Positions 6,384 through 13,326 of a stretch of DNA of 13,326 bases are shown here, piece by piece. The notes under the pieces are model-generated. The model did no database searches, was not told the origin of the DNA, and saw only the letters and a list, made by a program, of their open reading frames with translations. The stretch comes from an uncultured Parafilimonas sp. Lineage in GTDB: Bacteria > Bacteroidota > Bacteroidia > Chitinophagales > Chitinophagaceae. Both the position numbers and the translations under genes were made by a program. The stretch's first letter is position 1. Each line of letters starts with the position of its first letter. Location of the stretch: the NCBI GenBank assembly GCA_937892395.1, contig CALAGJ010000066.1, positions 1-13,326 of the forward strand. The letters are read 5' to 3'.

Positions 6384-8996
6384 ATGGATGAAAATTTAAC
6401 GCCGGAACAAACGGCAGATAATGATCGGATTATTCAGGTGAATATTGAAGAGCAAATGAAAACTGCCTATATAGACTATTCTATGTCTGTAATAGTAGGT
6501 AGAGCACTTCCTGATGCCAGAGATGGCTTTAAGCCTGTGCATCGTAGGGTGCTATATGCGATGAATGAGTTGAGCAATAACAGCAATAAGCCTTACAAAA
6601 AGTCTGCTCGTATTGTAGGTGAAGTAATGGGAAAATATCACCCACATGGGGATAGTGCCATTTATGACACACTTGTTCGTATGGCTCAAGATTGGACCAT
6701 GCGTGGAAAACTCATAGAAGGGCAGGGAAATTTCGGAAACCAAGATGGAGACCCGCCTGCGGCAATGCGTTATACAGAGGTGCGTTTAGAAAAAATGGCG
6801 GAGGCCATGCTGGAAGACATTGATAAAGAAACTGTCGATTTTCAGTTAAATTTTGATGACAGCTTAGAAGAACCAACCGTACTACCAACTCGTGTTCCAC
6901 AATTGTTGGTGAATGGAAGTAGTGGTATTGCAGTAGGTATGGCCACGAATATGATGCCTCATAATCTTGGAGAGGTAGTAGATGGCTGTATTGCATATAT
7001 TGAAAAAAGAGATATTACTGCTGAAGAATTAATGCAGTATGTAAAAGCTCCTGACTTTCCTACTGGAGGAATTATTTTTGGAATAGAAGGCATAAAACAA
7101 GGTATGCTTACCGGTCGTGGAAGGGTAGTGCTGAGGGGTAAATGTCAAGTAGATACAAAAGCAAGTGGAAGAGAGCAAATTGTAATTACCGAGGTGCCGT
7201 ATCAGGTAAATAGAGATATGCTAACCGATAAAATTGGTCAGTTAGTCAATAATAAAGTGATTGAAGGTATTGCCCATGTAAACAATGAAAGCAATAAAAG
7301 AGAAGGCACAAGAATTGTAGTAGATTTAAAGCGTGACGCTGTAGCATCTGTAGTAATCAATCAGTTATATAAATTTACAGAGTTTCAAACCAGCTATGGT
7401 ATCAACAATGTAGCGCTGAGTAAGGGCAGACCAAAAACCATGAATCTGCGTGACCTCATAGCCGAATTTGTTGATTTCAGAATGGAGGTCGTGACCAAGC
7501 GTACAAAATATGAATTAAAAAAAGCAAAGGAGCGGGCTCATATCTTAAATGGATATCTGATTGCTTTAGATCATTTGGATGAGGTTATTAGATTAATTCG
7601 CAATTCTGCCACACCGGAAATAGCAAAAGACAATTTGATTAATGCAGGCTGGGGTTTGGATGAAATTCAAGCAAAAGCTATTCTTGAATTAAGATTGCAG
7701 CGCCTTACCGGAATGGAGCGAGATAAGATTAAAGATGAGTATGATAATCTTATGAAATTAATAGCTCATTTACAAGAGTTGTTAGACACCGAATCTTTAA
7801 GATTTGAACTCATCAAAAAGGAACTTATAGAGGTAAAAGAAAAATTTGGTACGCCGCGTCTTTCGGATATTCAATACATGGCCGATGAAATGCGGATTGA
7901 AGACTTAATTGAGAAAGAAGATGTAATCATTACCATTTCTCATTTAGGCTATATCAAACGCACAAGTGCAACCGAGTATAGACAACAAAAAAGAGGAGGC
8001 CGTGGCGCCATAGGTAGTAAAACCCGACAGGAAGACTTTGTGGAGCATTTATTTGTAGCATCCACACATGATATCATGATGTTTTTTACTCAAAAAGGAA
8101 GATGTTATTGGCTGAAAGTATATGAAATTCCCGAAGGAGAAAAACAAGCAAAAGGTAGGGCGATTCAAAACATGGTACAATTACTTCCGGATGATAAGGT
8201 AAAAGCAATTTTAAATGTTAAAGATTTAGAAGATAAAGACTTTGTCAGTTCGCATAATATTGTACTCTGCACCAGAAAAGGTGTAATCAAAAAAACCCAA
8301 TTGCAAGACTTTAGCAGACCCCGCATCACAGGTGTAAATGCCATTACCATATTAGAAGGTGATGAGCTATTGGATGCCAGGCTTACAGATGGAAACTGCG
8401 AAATTATGATGGCTGTAAAAAGTGGTAGAGCCATACGCTTTCCAGAGGAGAAAGTAAGAACAACTGGAAGGGGTGCTATAGGGGTAACAGGAATAGAAGT
8501 AGATGATAATAACGATGAAGTGATTGGCATGATATGTGTCAATAGGGCTGATGCTGGAAAAACAGTATTGGTGGTTAGCGAAAAAGGATTTGGGAAAAGA
8601 ACAGCTGTAGATGATTACAGAATCACGAACAGAGGCGGCAAAGGCGTGAAGACCATCAATGTAACTGAAAAAACTGGTAAGCTCATTGGCATCTTAGATG
8701 TAACGGGAACAGAAGACTTAATCATTACTTGCGAAAGCGGTATTACTTTAAGAACATCTGTAACTGACATTAAAGAAGCAGGTAGAAATACACAGGGTGT
8801 AAAACTGATTAGGTTATCTGATGTAGATGAAATAGCAGCTATCTCAAAATTGGATGTAAGTGATGAAGAAATTGATGCCGCTGAATTGGAGGAAGAAAAT
8901 AACTCCGATATATCTGTAGAAAGTGAATCAAATGACTCATCAAATATGGAAGATAGTAACAATGACCGCACACCCGAATCAGAAATTGAATCATAA
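6384..8996 (+). CDS. gyrA: DNA gyrase subunit A
   Basis: This is the breakage-rejoining subunit of type II topoisomerase, which introduces negative supercoils as A2B2 with GyrB. The protein is 870 aa. The winged-helix/tower part carries the catalytic tyrosine Y130 in AAMRYTEVRL. The quinolone-resistance region reads KYHPHGDSAIYD (84-95), with S91 and D95 in the sensitive state equivalent to E. coli S83 and D87. The GyrA box QKRGGRG is at 535-541, marking gyrase rather than topoisomerase IV, and the beta-pinwheel domain follows to about 825. The last 45 residues or so are an acidic, Ser/Asn-rich tail. Residues just before Y130 are unusual (see findings). The ATG at 6384 gives a normal N-terminus ending in EEQMKTAYIDYSMSVIV. 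The TPR-like gene begins 17 bases after the stop. Confidence 0.97.
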   Translation: MDENLTPEQTADNDRIIQVNIEEQMKTAYIDYSMSVIVGRALPDARDGFKPVHRRVLYAMNELSNNSNKPYKKSARIVGEVMGKYHPHGDSAIYDTLVRMAQDWTMRGKLIEGQGNFGNQDGDPPAAMRYTEVRLEKMAEAMLEDIDKETVDFQLNFDDSLEEPTVLPTRVPQLLVNGSSGIAVGMATNMMPHNLGEVVDGCIAYIEKRDITAEELMQYVKAPDFPTGGIIFGIEGIKQGMLTGRGRVVLRGKCQVDTKASGREQIVITEVPYQVNRDMLTDKIGQLVNNKVIEGIAHVNNESNKREGTRIVVDLKRDAVASVVINQLYKFTEFQTSYGINNVALSKGRPKTMNLRDLIAEFVDFRMEVVTKRTKYELKKAKERAHILNGYLIALDHLDEVIRLIRNSATPEIAKDNLINAGWGLDEIQAKAILELRLQRLTGMERDKIKDEYDNLMKLIAHLQELLDTESLRFELIKKELIEVKEKFGTPRLSDIQYMADEMRIEDLIEKEDVIITISHLGYIKRTSATEYRQQKRGGRGAIGSKTRQEDFVEHLFVASTHDIMMFFTQKGRCYWLKVYEIPEGEKQAKGRAIQNMVQLLPDDKVKAILNVKDLEDKDFVSSHNIVLCTRKGVIKKTQLQDFSRPRITGVNAITILEGDELLDARLTDGNCEIMMAVKSGRAIRFPEEKVRTTGRGAIGVTGIEVDDNNDEVIGMICVNRADAGKTVLVVSEKGFGKRTAVDDYRITNRGGKGVKTINVTEKTGKLIGILDVTGTEDLIITCESGITLRTSVTDIKEAGRNTQGVKLIRLSDVDEIAAISKLDVSDEEIDAAELEEENNSDISVESESNDSSNMEDSNNDRTPESEIES

Positions 8997-9013
8997 ATAA
9001 ACAATAAATCAAA

Positions 9014-10318
9014 ATGCGTAAAACCGTTTTTACAATTGTAAGTGTTCTCTTCGTTTATATCTGCTCAGCACAGGCTGACATAATACAGTTATATCATTCA
9101 ACAAATAAGTTTGAAGATGCTAAAAAAGAAGTAGATAAAGCATTAGCAAATCCAAAGCTAAAAGACAAGGATAAGCCCAGATTACAACTTTGGAAAATGC
9201 TTGTATATAGTGAGTTATATGCAAGTCCGGAGTTGGGTGCAAATTATACGACAGCCAATATGGATGCATTAGCCGCTCTAAAAGAGTACACCGCATTAGA
9301 GCCATCTCTCAAAACACTTAAAGATGAAAATTTCACCAGAGGTGTGGGTCTTATTTATAGTACTGGGTTTGAAAATGGAAGAAATTTTTTCCAAAAGGAA
9401 GACTGGGAAAATTCTTACAAATATTTCTCACAGGCGGCAGAAATGAGTGATTTTATTATAACAAATAACCTCAATCCAGGTGGCAATACATTTGACACTA
9501 CAACCGTTCTTTTTACAGGTTATGCTGCGCAAAATGCAAAAAAGGCCGATGAAGCAGTAAAAATGTACATCCGCCTTGCTGATTTGAAAATTTCCGGACC
9601 AGAATATTTAGATGTATATCGCTACTTGATAGATCATTTTGAAATGGCTAAAGATGCAGCTAATTATGACAAATATTTAGCCTATGCCAAGGAGTTGTTT
9701 CCAAATGAATCCGATTTATGGAGCCAAGTGGAAATGAGACACATGACTTCAAATGGGGGTTTAAAAAATGTAATTGACATCTATAAAAAAGAAAGAGAAG
9801 CAGGTACATTAACAGAAAATAAACTGATATCATTTGCAGAAGCATTTGCACAACCAGAAAAGGAGCAGCTGACAGATTTTGACAGCACCCAGCAGGTTGA
9901 TTTGAAAATGCTGGCTGCAGAAGCATTTGGAAAGGCATTTGACTTGAATAGTACAAATGGATTATATGCTTTTAATAGTGGAGTACTTTATTACAATGTG
10001 TTTAGCTTATTAGATGAAAAATATTCTAATAATCGTGGAGAAGGTGCTGCGCTGAAAGCAAAAAGAGAAGAGATTGCAAAAGAGGAAATGGTGTATGCCG
10101 ATAAAAGCATTACATGGTTAGTAAAATCTTATGAATTATTAAAAGTAAAAACAGATAGAACAAAGGCTGAAACAAACAGTTTAAACAGAACTGTAGATTA
10201 TTTAGCAAATATTTATCAGTGGAAAAGAGATAGATCTCGTGGAGTAAATCCAAAGGATTATGATGTATTCGATGCAAAACTAAAGCAGTTTGAGAATGAG
10301 CATAATAGTTATCATTAA
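9014..10318 (+). CDS. Exported TPR-like protein downstream of gyrA
   Basis: This is a 434-aa protein with an N-terminal signal peptide (basic RK, hydrophobic 5-17, predicted cut near SAQA at 18-21), so it should reach the periplasm or outer envelope. The rest is mostly helical with degenerate tetratricopeptide-like units: a helix pair near 30-60 (FEDAKKEVDKALANP), 125-150 (WENSYKYFSQAAEM), 175-200 (KADEAVKMYIRLADL), 205-230, and 295-340. The C-terminal part (about 345-434) is highly charged and probably coiled or helical. There are no catalytic motifs, so a scaffold or binding role is likely, but the function is unknown. It is separated from gyrA by 17 bases and ends 2 bases before a strong terminator, so it is almost certainly expressed as the distal gene of a gyrA transcript. 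Confidence 0.8.
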   Translation: MRKTVFTIVSVLFVYICSAQADIIQLYHSTNKFEDAKKEVDKALANPKLKDKDKPRLQLWKMLVYSELYASPELGANYTTANMDALAALKEYTALEPSLKTLKDENFTRGVGLIYSTGFENGRNFFQKEDWENSYKYFSQAAEMSDFIITNNLNPGGNTFDTTTVLFTGYAAQNAKKADEAVKMYIRLADLKISGPEYLDVYRYLIDHFEMAKDAANYDKYLAYAKELFPNESDLWSQVEMRHMTSNGGLKNVIDIYKKEREAGTLTENKLISFAEAFAQPEKEQLTDFDSTQQVDLKMLAAEAFGKAFDLNSTNGLYAFNSGVLYYNVFSLLDEKYSNNRGEGAALKAKREEIAKEEMVYADKSITWLVKSYELLKVKTDRTKAETNSLNRTVDYLANIYQWKRDRSRGVNPKDYDVFDAKLKQFENEHNSYH

Positions 10319-10319
10319 T

Positions 10320-10355
10320 TAATTTTAAAGGGAGTGAAAGCTCCTTTTAAAATTA
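10320..10355 (+). terminator. Strong intrinsic terminator after the TPR-like gene
   Basis: The left arm AATTTTAAAGGGAG (10321-10334) and right arm CTCCTTTTAAAATT (10341-10354) form a 14-bp stem with one G-U pair, extended by one T-A pair to 10320/10355, around the loop TGAAAG. The T tract at 10356-10360 completes a classical rho-independent terminator for the gyrA-TPR transcript. An AT-rich flank on the other side may also let it stop the converging ribD-yigZ transcript. The remainder of the 105-base gap shows nothing more. Confidence 0.85.
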
Positions 10356-10423
10356 TTTTTATATTTAACATAATATAAATTATGGGAAATAATAATACCT
10401 GCATTTCGACGTTTGACTTACCA

Positions 10424-11032
10424 CTAAATCAAAGAGAATTTTACGGCTTGCAAATCAGAAGTTAGTTGTATAAATTCTTGTTCACGGCTAATAGGAACAC
10501 CAAAATCAATCAAACAAAATAATTGCATTTCATTTTTAAAAATGATTCCATCTACTTTTTTTACAAAATGAATAACTTCATTTATTTCATGATAACTGCA
10601 TTCTGCTCTATAATTTCTGAGTATAGGTTTTTGGATGATAGGAATCATTTGAAGTGCTAATGCCGAGCTTGTTTTGTAGGCATTAATAAGTCCTGGCACT
10701 CCCAACAAACTGCCTCCAAAATATCTTGTTACAACTACAGCTGCATCAGTTACTTGCTTACTATCAAGTTGTCCAAGTATGGGCCGACCTGCAGATCCTG
10801 ATGGCTCACCATCATCATTTATTCTAAAAATGTCTTTTGTAATGCCAATTCTATATGCATAGCAATGATGTGTAGCTTTAGGATGCAATTTCTGTATACC
10901 TTTAAGGCGAAATTTAAAATCATCAATAGATTGAATGTGAAATGCGATAGCCAAAAATTTGCTCCCCCTGTCTTTGAACTCTGCTAATCCATCTTTTTCA
11001 ATGGTAAAATAACTCGTAATAATTTCTGTCAA
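10424..11032 (-). CDS. yigZ: YigZ/IMPACT family protein
   Basis: This is a YigZ/IMPACT (UPF0029) family protein, 202 aa, about the E. coli YigZ length. N-terminal domain motifs are GSKFLAIAF (23-31), HHCYAYRIG (55-63), NDDGEPSGSAGRP (72-84) and VVVTRYFGGSLLGVPGL (99-115). The rest is the smaller ferredoxin-like C-terminal domain. Eukaryotic IMPACT binds GCN1; the bacterial role is not established. The start is a TTG at 11032 that overlaps the ribD stop as TTGA. The next in-frame ATG codons fall after the conserved motifs, so a non-ATG start is required. The four-base overlap indicates that translation is coupled to ribD. Confidence 0.9.
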   Translation of the reverse strand: MTEIITSYFTIEKDGLAEFKDRGSKFLAIAFHIQSIDDFKFRLKGIQKLHPKATHHCYAYRIGITKDIFRINDDGEPSGSAGRPILGQLDSKQVTDAAVVVTRYFGGSLLGVPGLINAYKTSSALALQMIPIIQKPILRNYRAECSYHEINEVIHFVKKVDGIIFKNEMQLFCLIDFGVPISREQEFIQLTSDLQAVKFSLI

Positions 11033-12075
11033 TGGGTTATTGATTTTGTATAAATTTTTATGGTATCATCTTCCAATTGAAATGTTTTATCCAGATTAAT
11101 ATCATTTGGTAAATCAGGACTTTCAAGTCCAATTTCTTTTATTGATTTATTATTGATAATCTGTACAACCTCATCATATAAACCTGCTTCAAAAAATGAT
11201 TCAATGGTTTTTCTTCCACCCTCTACAAGCAGGCTCTGAATACCATTTTTATAGCACCAGTTCATCAAAGATTGAAGTAAATTCTCTGAGGCAGATAGGC
11301 AAATATATTCTACAAATTCAGAGTAATTTTTATTTTCTAAGTAATTGAAAACATAAGTTTTGTGAGCTGTATTATATATTTTATGTGAGGTTGGTATTCT
11401 CAATGATTTATCTATAATCAGTCGAACTGTTTTACCATCATGTTGGAGATGACTATTTAAAACTGGATCATCCCAGCATGCGGTATTTGTGCCTATCAAG
11501 ATAGCCATCTGCTCCTTTCTTAATCTATGTACGAATCTTTTAGTAAGAGCAGTTGATATCAACCATCTATCTGCTTTATATGTTTGATGTTGTGGAGCAA
11601 TGTATCCATTTGAAGTTTCTGCCCATTTAATTAAGATGAATGGTCTTTTATTTTTATGGAAACAAAAAAATCTCTTGTTCAATGTGCTTGCTTCACTTTC
11701 CAAAATACCTTCAGTGATATCAACACCATGTTGTTTTAAAATTTCAACCCCTTTGCCATTGACAGCTTCAAAGGGGTCTCTACAACCAATGACTACTTTT
11801 TTTATTTTATGATCAATTATCAGGTTTGTACATGGCGGCGTTTTGCCAAAATGTGCACAGGGCTCAAGACTTATGTATAATGTACATTTTTCAATAAGAT
11901 TTTTGTGCTTTTCTGCAACTGATTGAATGCAATTTACTTCAGCATGAGGCCCACCATAAAATTCATGAAAACCCTCTCCTATAATTGATTGCTGATATAC
12001 TAAAACAGCACCTACAATAGGATTTGGTGCAGCAGTTCCAAGGCCTTTAACCGCAAGTTCAAAACAGCGGTACAT
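11029..12075 (-). CDS. ribD: Riboflavin biosynthesis deaminase-reductase RibD
   Basis: This is the bifunctional enzyme for two successive riboflavin steps: deamination of the pyrimidinone ring of the GTP-derived precursor, then NADPH reduction of the ribose side chain. The protein is 348 aa from the ATG at 12075. The deaminase domain (1-about 140) has the zinc set H44, C73 and C82 with catalytic E46 in GGPHAEV and PCAHFGKTPPC. The reductase domain (about 145-345) has ILIKWAETSNGYIA, RLRKEQMAILIGTNTACWDDP and SLLVEGGRKTIESFF. The ATG coincides with the Met of the family's HEKYM-like segment, and the preceding in-frame codons encode HQKF, so the true start may lie upstream (see findings). Its stop overlaps the yigZ start. 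Other rib genes are not in this window. Confidence 0.94.
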   Translation of the reverse strand: MYRCFELAVKGLGTAAPNPIVGAVLVYQQSIIGEGFHEFYGGPHAEVNCIQSVAEKHKNLIEKCTLYISLEPCAHFGKTPPCTNLIIDHKIKKVVIGCRDPFEAVNGKGVEILKQHGVDITEGILESEASTLNKRFFCFHKNKRPFILIKWAETSNGYIAPQHQTYKADRWLISTALTKRFVHRLRKEQMAILIGTNTACWDDPVLNSHLQHDGKTVRLIIDKSLRIPTSHKIYNTAHKTYVFNYLENKNYSEFVEYICLSASENLLQSLMNWCYKNGIQSLLVEGGRKTIESFFEAGLYDEVVQIINNKSIKEIGLESPDLPNDINLDKTFQLEDDTIKIYTKSITH

Positions 12076-12159
12076 AAATTTTTGATGTGTATTTGCAGAT
12101 TCCAGTTTTTCAATTTTATTTTACAGCCCGCTGCAAAGAAAAGAAACCTAAGCAAAAAA

Positions 12160-13014
12160 ATGACAATACATCAGGCTTATCAACAATTGACCCATCCTTT
12201 GTACACCATCTATGATTTAAGGGAAGCCAAGCAAATTGCTCATTTGGTATTAGAGCATATTACTGGCTATACAAAATTAGAACGGTTGATACATCATCAG
12301 GAATTACTTACAAATGATCAGGAACTTGTATATCATCAAATGACAATAGATTTATTAAACCATAAACCGGTGCAGTATGTATTTAGTGAAGCATGGTTTT
12401 GCGGACTAAGCTTGTATGTGGATGAATCCGTATTAATACCACGCCCAGAAACGGAAGAATTAGTGGAATTGGTTATTGCAAATTTATCAGTTGCTGCTGC
12501 GCAGCATATTTCAATACTCGATATAGGTACTGGTTCAGGATGCATTGCACTTGCGTTAAAAAATAAATTGCCGAAGGCGAAAATTACAGCAACTGACATT
12601 TCAGATGCTGCGCTGAATACAGCAAAAACAAATGCACAAAAACACAATCTTTCTATTCAATTCATCAAGCATGATATCCTTACCAATCATCTGTTGATGG
12701 ATGAGGCTTTTGATTGTATCGTTAGTAATCCGCCTTATATTTCATTACAAGAAAAAAGTGAGATGCAGGCGCATGTGGTAGATTATGAGCCCCATATTGC
12801 CTTATTTGTACAAGACCGAGACTCCCTCCTCTTTTATCGAAAAATTTTTGATTTCTCTATTAAGAATTTAAAGACACAAGGATATATTTTTCTTGAAATC
12901 AATGAGCAGTTTGGAAGTGAAATGCTACAACTTGCTTCACAATATTCTTTTCAGGATATTGAATTAAAACAAGATTTATTTGGTAAAAATAGGTTTGTAG
13001 TTATTAGGAAATAA
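12160..13014 (+). CDS. prmC: Peptide chain release factor N5-glutamine methyltransferase
   Basis: PrmC/HemK methylates the glutamine of the GGQ motif in release factors RF1 and RF2, using S-adenosylmethionine. The protein is 284 aa from the ATG at 12160. A helical N-terminal release-factor-binding domain (1-about 75) is followed by a Rossmann methyltransferase fold: ESVLIPRPETEELVELV (89-105), motif I ILDIGTGSGCIALAL (119-133), acidic ATDIS (144-148) and the substrate-glutamine motif NPPY at 190-193. An open frame continues upstream to a TTG at 12082, but those 26 residues are hydrophobic/Cys-rich and unlike PrmC, whereas MTIHQAYQQL is a normal N-terminus. The gene is divergent from ribD across 84 bases and converges with the ExbD gene, with four bases between stop codons. 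Confidence 0.95.
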   Translation: MTIHQAYQQLTHPLYTIYDLREAKQIAHLVLEHITGYTKLERLIHHQELLTNDQELVYHQMTIDLLNHKPVQYVFSEAWFCGLSLYVDESVLIPRPETEELVELVIANLSVAAAQHISILDIGTGSGCIALALKNKLPKAKITATDISDAALNTAKTNAQKHNLSIQFIKHDILTNHLLMDEAFDCIVSNPPYISLQEKSEMQAHVVDYEPHIALFVQDRDSLLFYRKIFDFSIKNLKTQGYIFLEINEQFGSEMLQLASQYSFQDIELKQDLFGKNRFVVIRK

Positions 13015-13018
13015 GCAA

Positions 13019-13326
13019 TTATTTTACGTTAGCCACCACCTTGGCTCCTGCTCTTTTTGCACTTTGCATGATGCGAAATACTTCACCATAATAAGCAATG
13101 GTATCCGCATTGATGACTACCGAAGGTGTATCCACCAATAACTTTAATTTCTGTACTTCAATTTGTAAACTACTGTCTAAATAAGCTAAATCAATTTGTC
13201 TTTGGCCAATATAAATGTTTTGATCTTTATCAATAGATACAACAATATTTTGCTTTGCTTTAGTATCTTTCTCACCCTTTGGGTTATTCACTTTTATTAC
13301 ATTGGGATTGGCCAATGTACTTACAA
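13019..13326 (-). CDS. ExbD/TolR-type biopolymer transport protein, partial
   Basis: This is the C-terminal part of an ExbD/TolR family protein, the periplasmic partner of an ExbB/TolQ proton channel that powers outer-membrane transport. About 102 residues are visible and the gene runs off the right edge. The apparent TTG start at 13315 is not real, because the frame stays open beyond it (V-S-T-L before ANPNVIKV), which is how this family reads just after its single membrane helix. Recognisable parts are NIVVSIDKDQNIYIGQRQI (strand-rich domain), SVVINADTIAYYGEVFRIMQSAKRAGAKVV and the end at K98 of the visible segment. The membrane helix with its functional Asp lies outside the window. ExbB would be expected further upstream on the minus strand. 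TolR cannot be excluded. Confidence 0.85.
   Translation of the reverse strand, partial: VSTLANPNVIKVNNPKGEKDTKAKQNIVVSIDKDQNIYIGQRQIDLAYLDSSLQIEVQKLKLLVDTPSVVINADTIAYYGEVFRIMQSAKRAGAKVVANVK

Noticed and set aside
6352..6399. 15-codon open frame starting at an ATG in the gyrA leader and overlapping the gyrA start
   Set aside because: Its ATG lies only two bases after the predicted -7 element, so it is probably not transcribed. The codons show no recognisable peptide signal.
11600..11812. 70-codon plus-strand frame opposite ribD
   Set aside because: It lies wholly within the well-supported ribD gene on the other strand and has no recognisable protein features.
12082..12159. 26-residue N-terminal extension of prmC from a TTG/ATG at 12082-12087
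   Set aside because: The residues do not resemble PrmC, the ATG at 12160 gives a normal N-terminus, and the extension would fill the divergent promoter region.
1..13326. CRISPR arrays, insertion sequences, tRNA/rRNA genes, phage or defence modules
   Set aside because: No direct repeat array, transposase, integrase, structural RNA or recognisable defence gene was seen on either strand.

Overview
The window is an AT-rich chromosomal segment of a member of the Bacteroidota, most likely from the Chitinophagaceae/Sphingobacteriia side. The evidence is a GldH-type gliding lipoprotein, a Bacteroidota-style GyrA with an acidic tail, promoter-like TAnnTTTG -7 elements, little use of Shine-Dalgarno sequences, and a divergent prmC / ribD-yigZ arrangement. 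It is densely coding: twelve protein genes, no intergenic gap over about 240 bases, and no tRNA, rRNA, CRISPR array, insertion sequence or prophage that I can see.

Layout. Bases 1-1500 (+) hold a single-domain response regulator and a Tat-exported glycosylasparaginase. Bases 1520-3129 (-) hold an NAD-dependent epimerase/dehydratase and a YdeI/OmdA-like protein. Bases 3316-4690 (+) hold yicC and, one base later, the lipoprotein gene gldH. Bases 4901-6148 (-) hold a membrane-anchored metallophosphoesterase. Bases 6384-10318 (+) hold gyrA and an exported TPR-like protein, closed by a strong hairpin terminator. Bases 10424-12075 (-) hold ribD followed by yigZ with a 4-base overlap. prmC (12160-13014, +) is divergent from ribD. 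An ExbD/TolR-type gene (-) runs off the right edge.

How the genes fit together. These are mostly housekeeping functions: DNA supercoiling (gyrA), release-factor methylation (prmC), riboflavin synthesis (ribD) and RNA turnover (yicC). Envelope functions are mixed in: gldH for gliding/type IX secretion, ExbD for proton-motive-force coupling, and an exported amidohydrolase. Three close couplings stand out: yicC-gldH, gyrA-TPR and ribD-yigZ. No defence system, biosynthetic cluster or mobile island is visible.

The observations most worth checking are local ones: an 18-bp perfect palindrome over the start codon of the YdeI-like gene just behind a good promoter element, a Cys/His cluster in that same protein, a ribD whose conserved N-terminus extends upstream of its only ATG, the one-base yicC-gldH junction, and unusual residues beside the GyrA catalytic tyrosine. 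I found no convincing new system.
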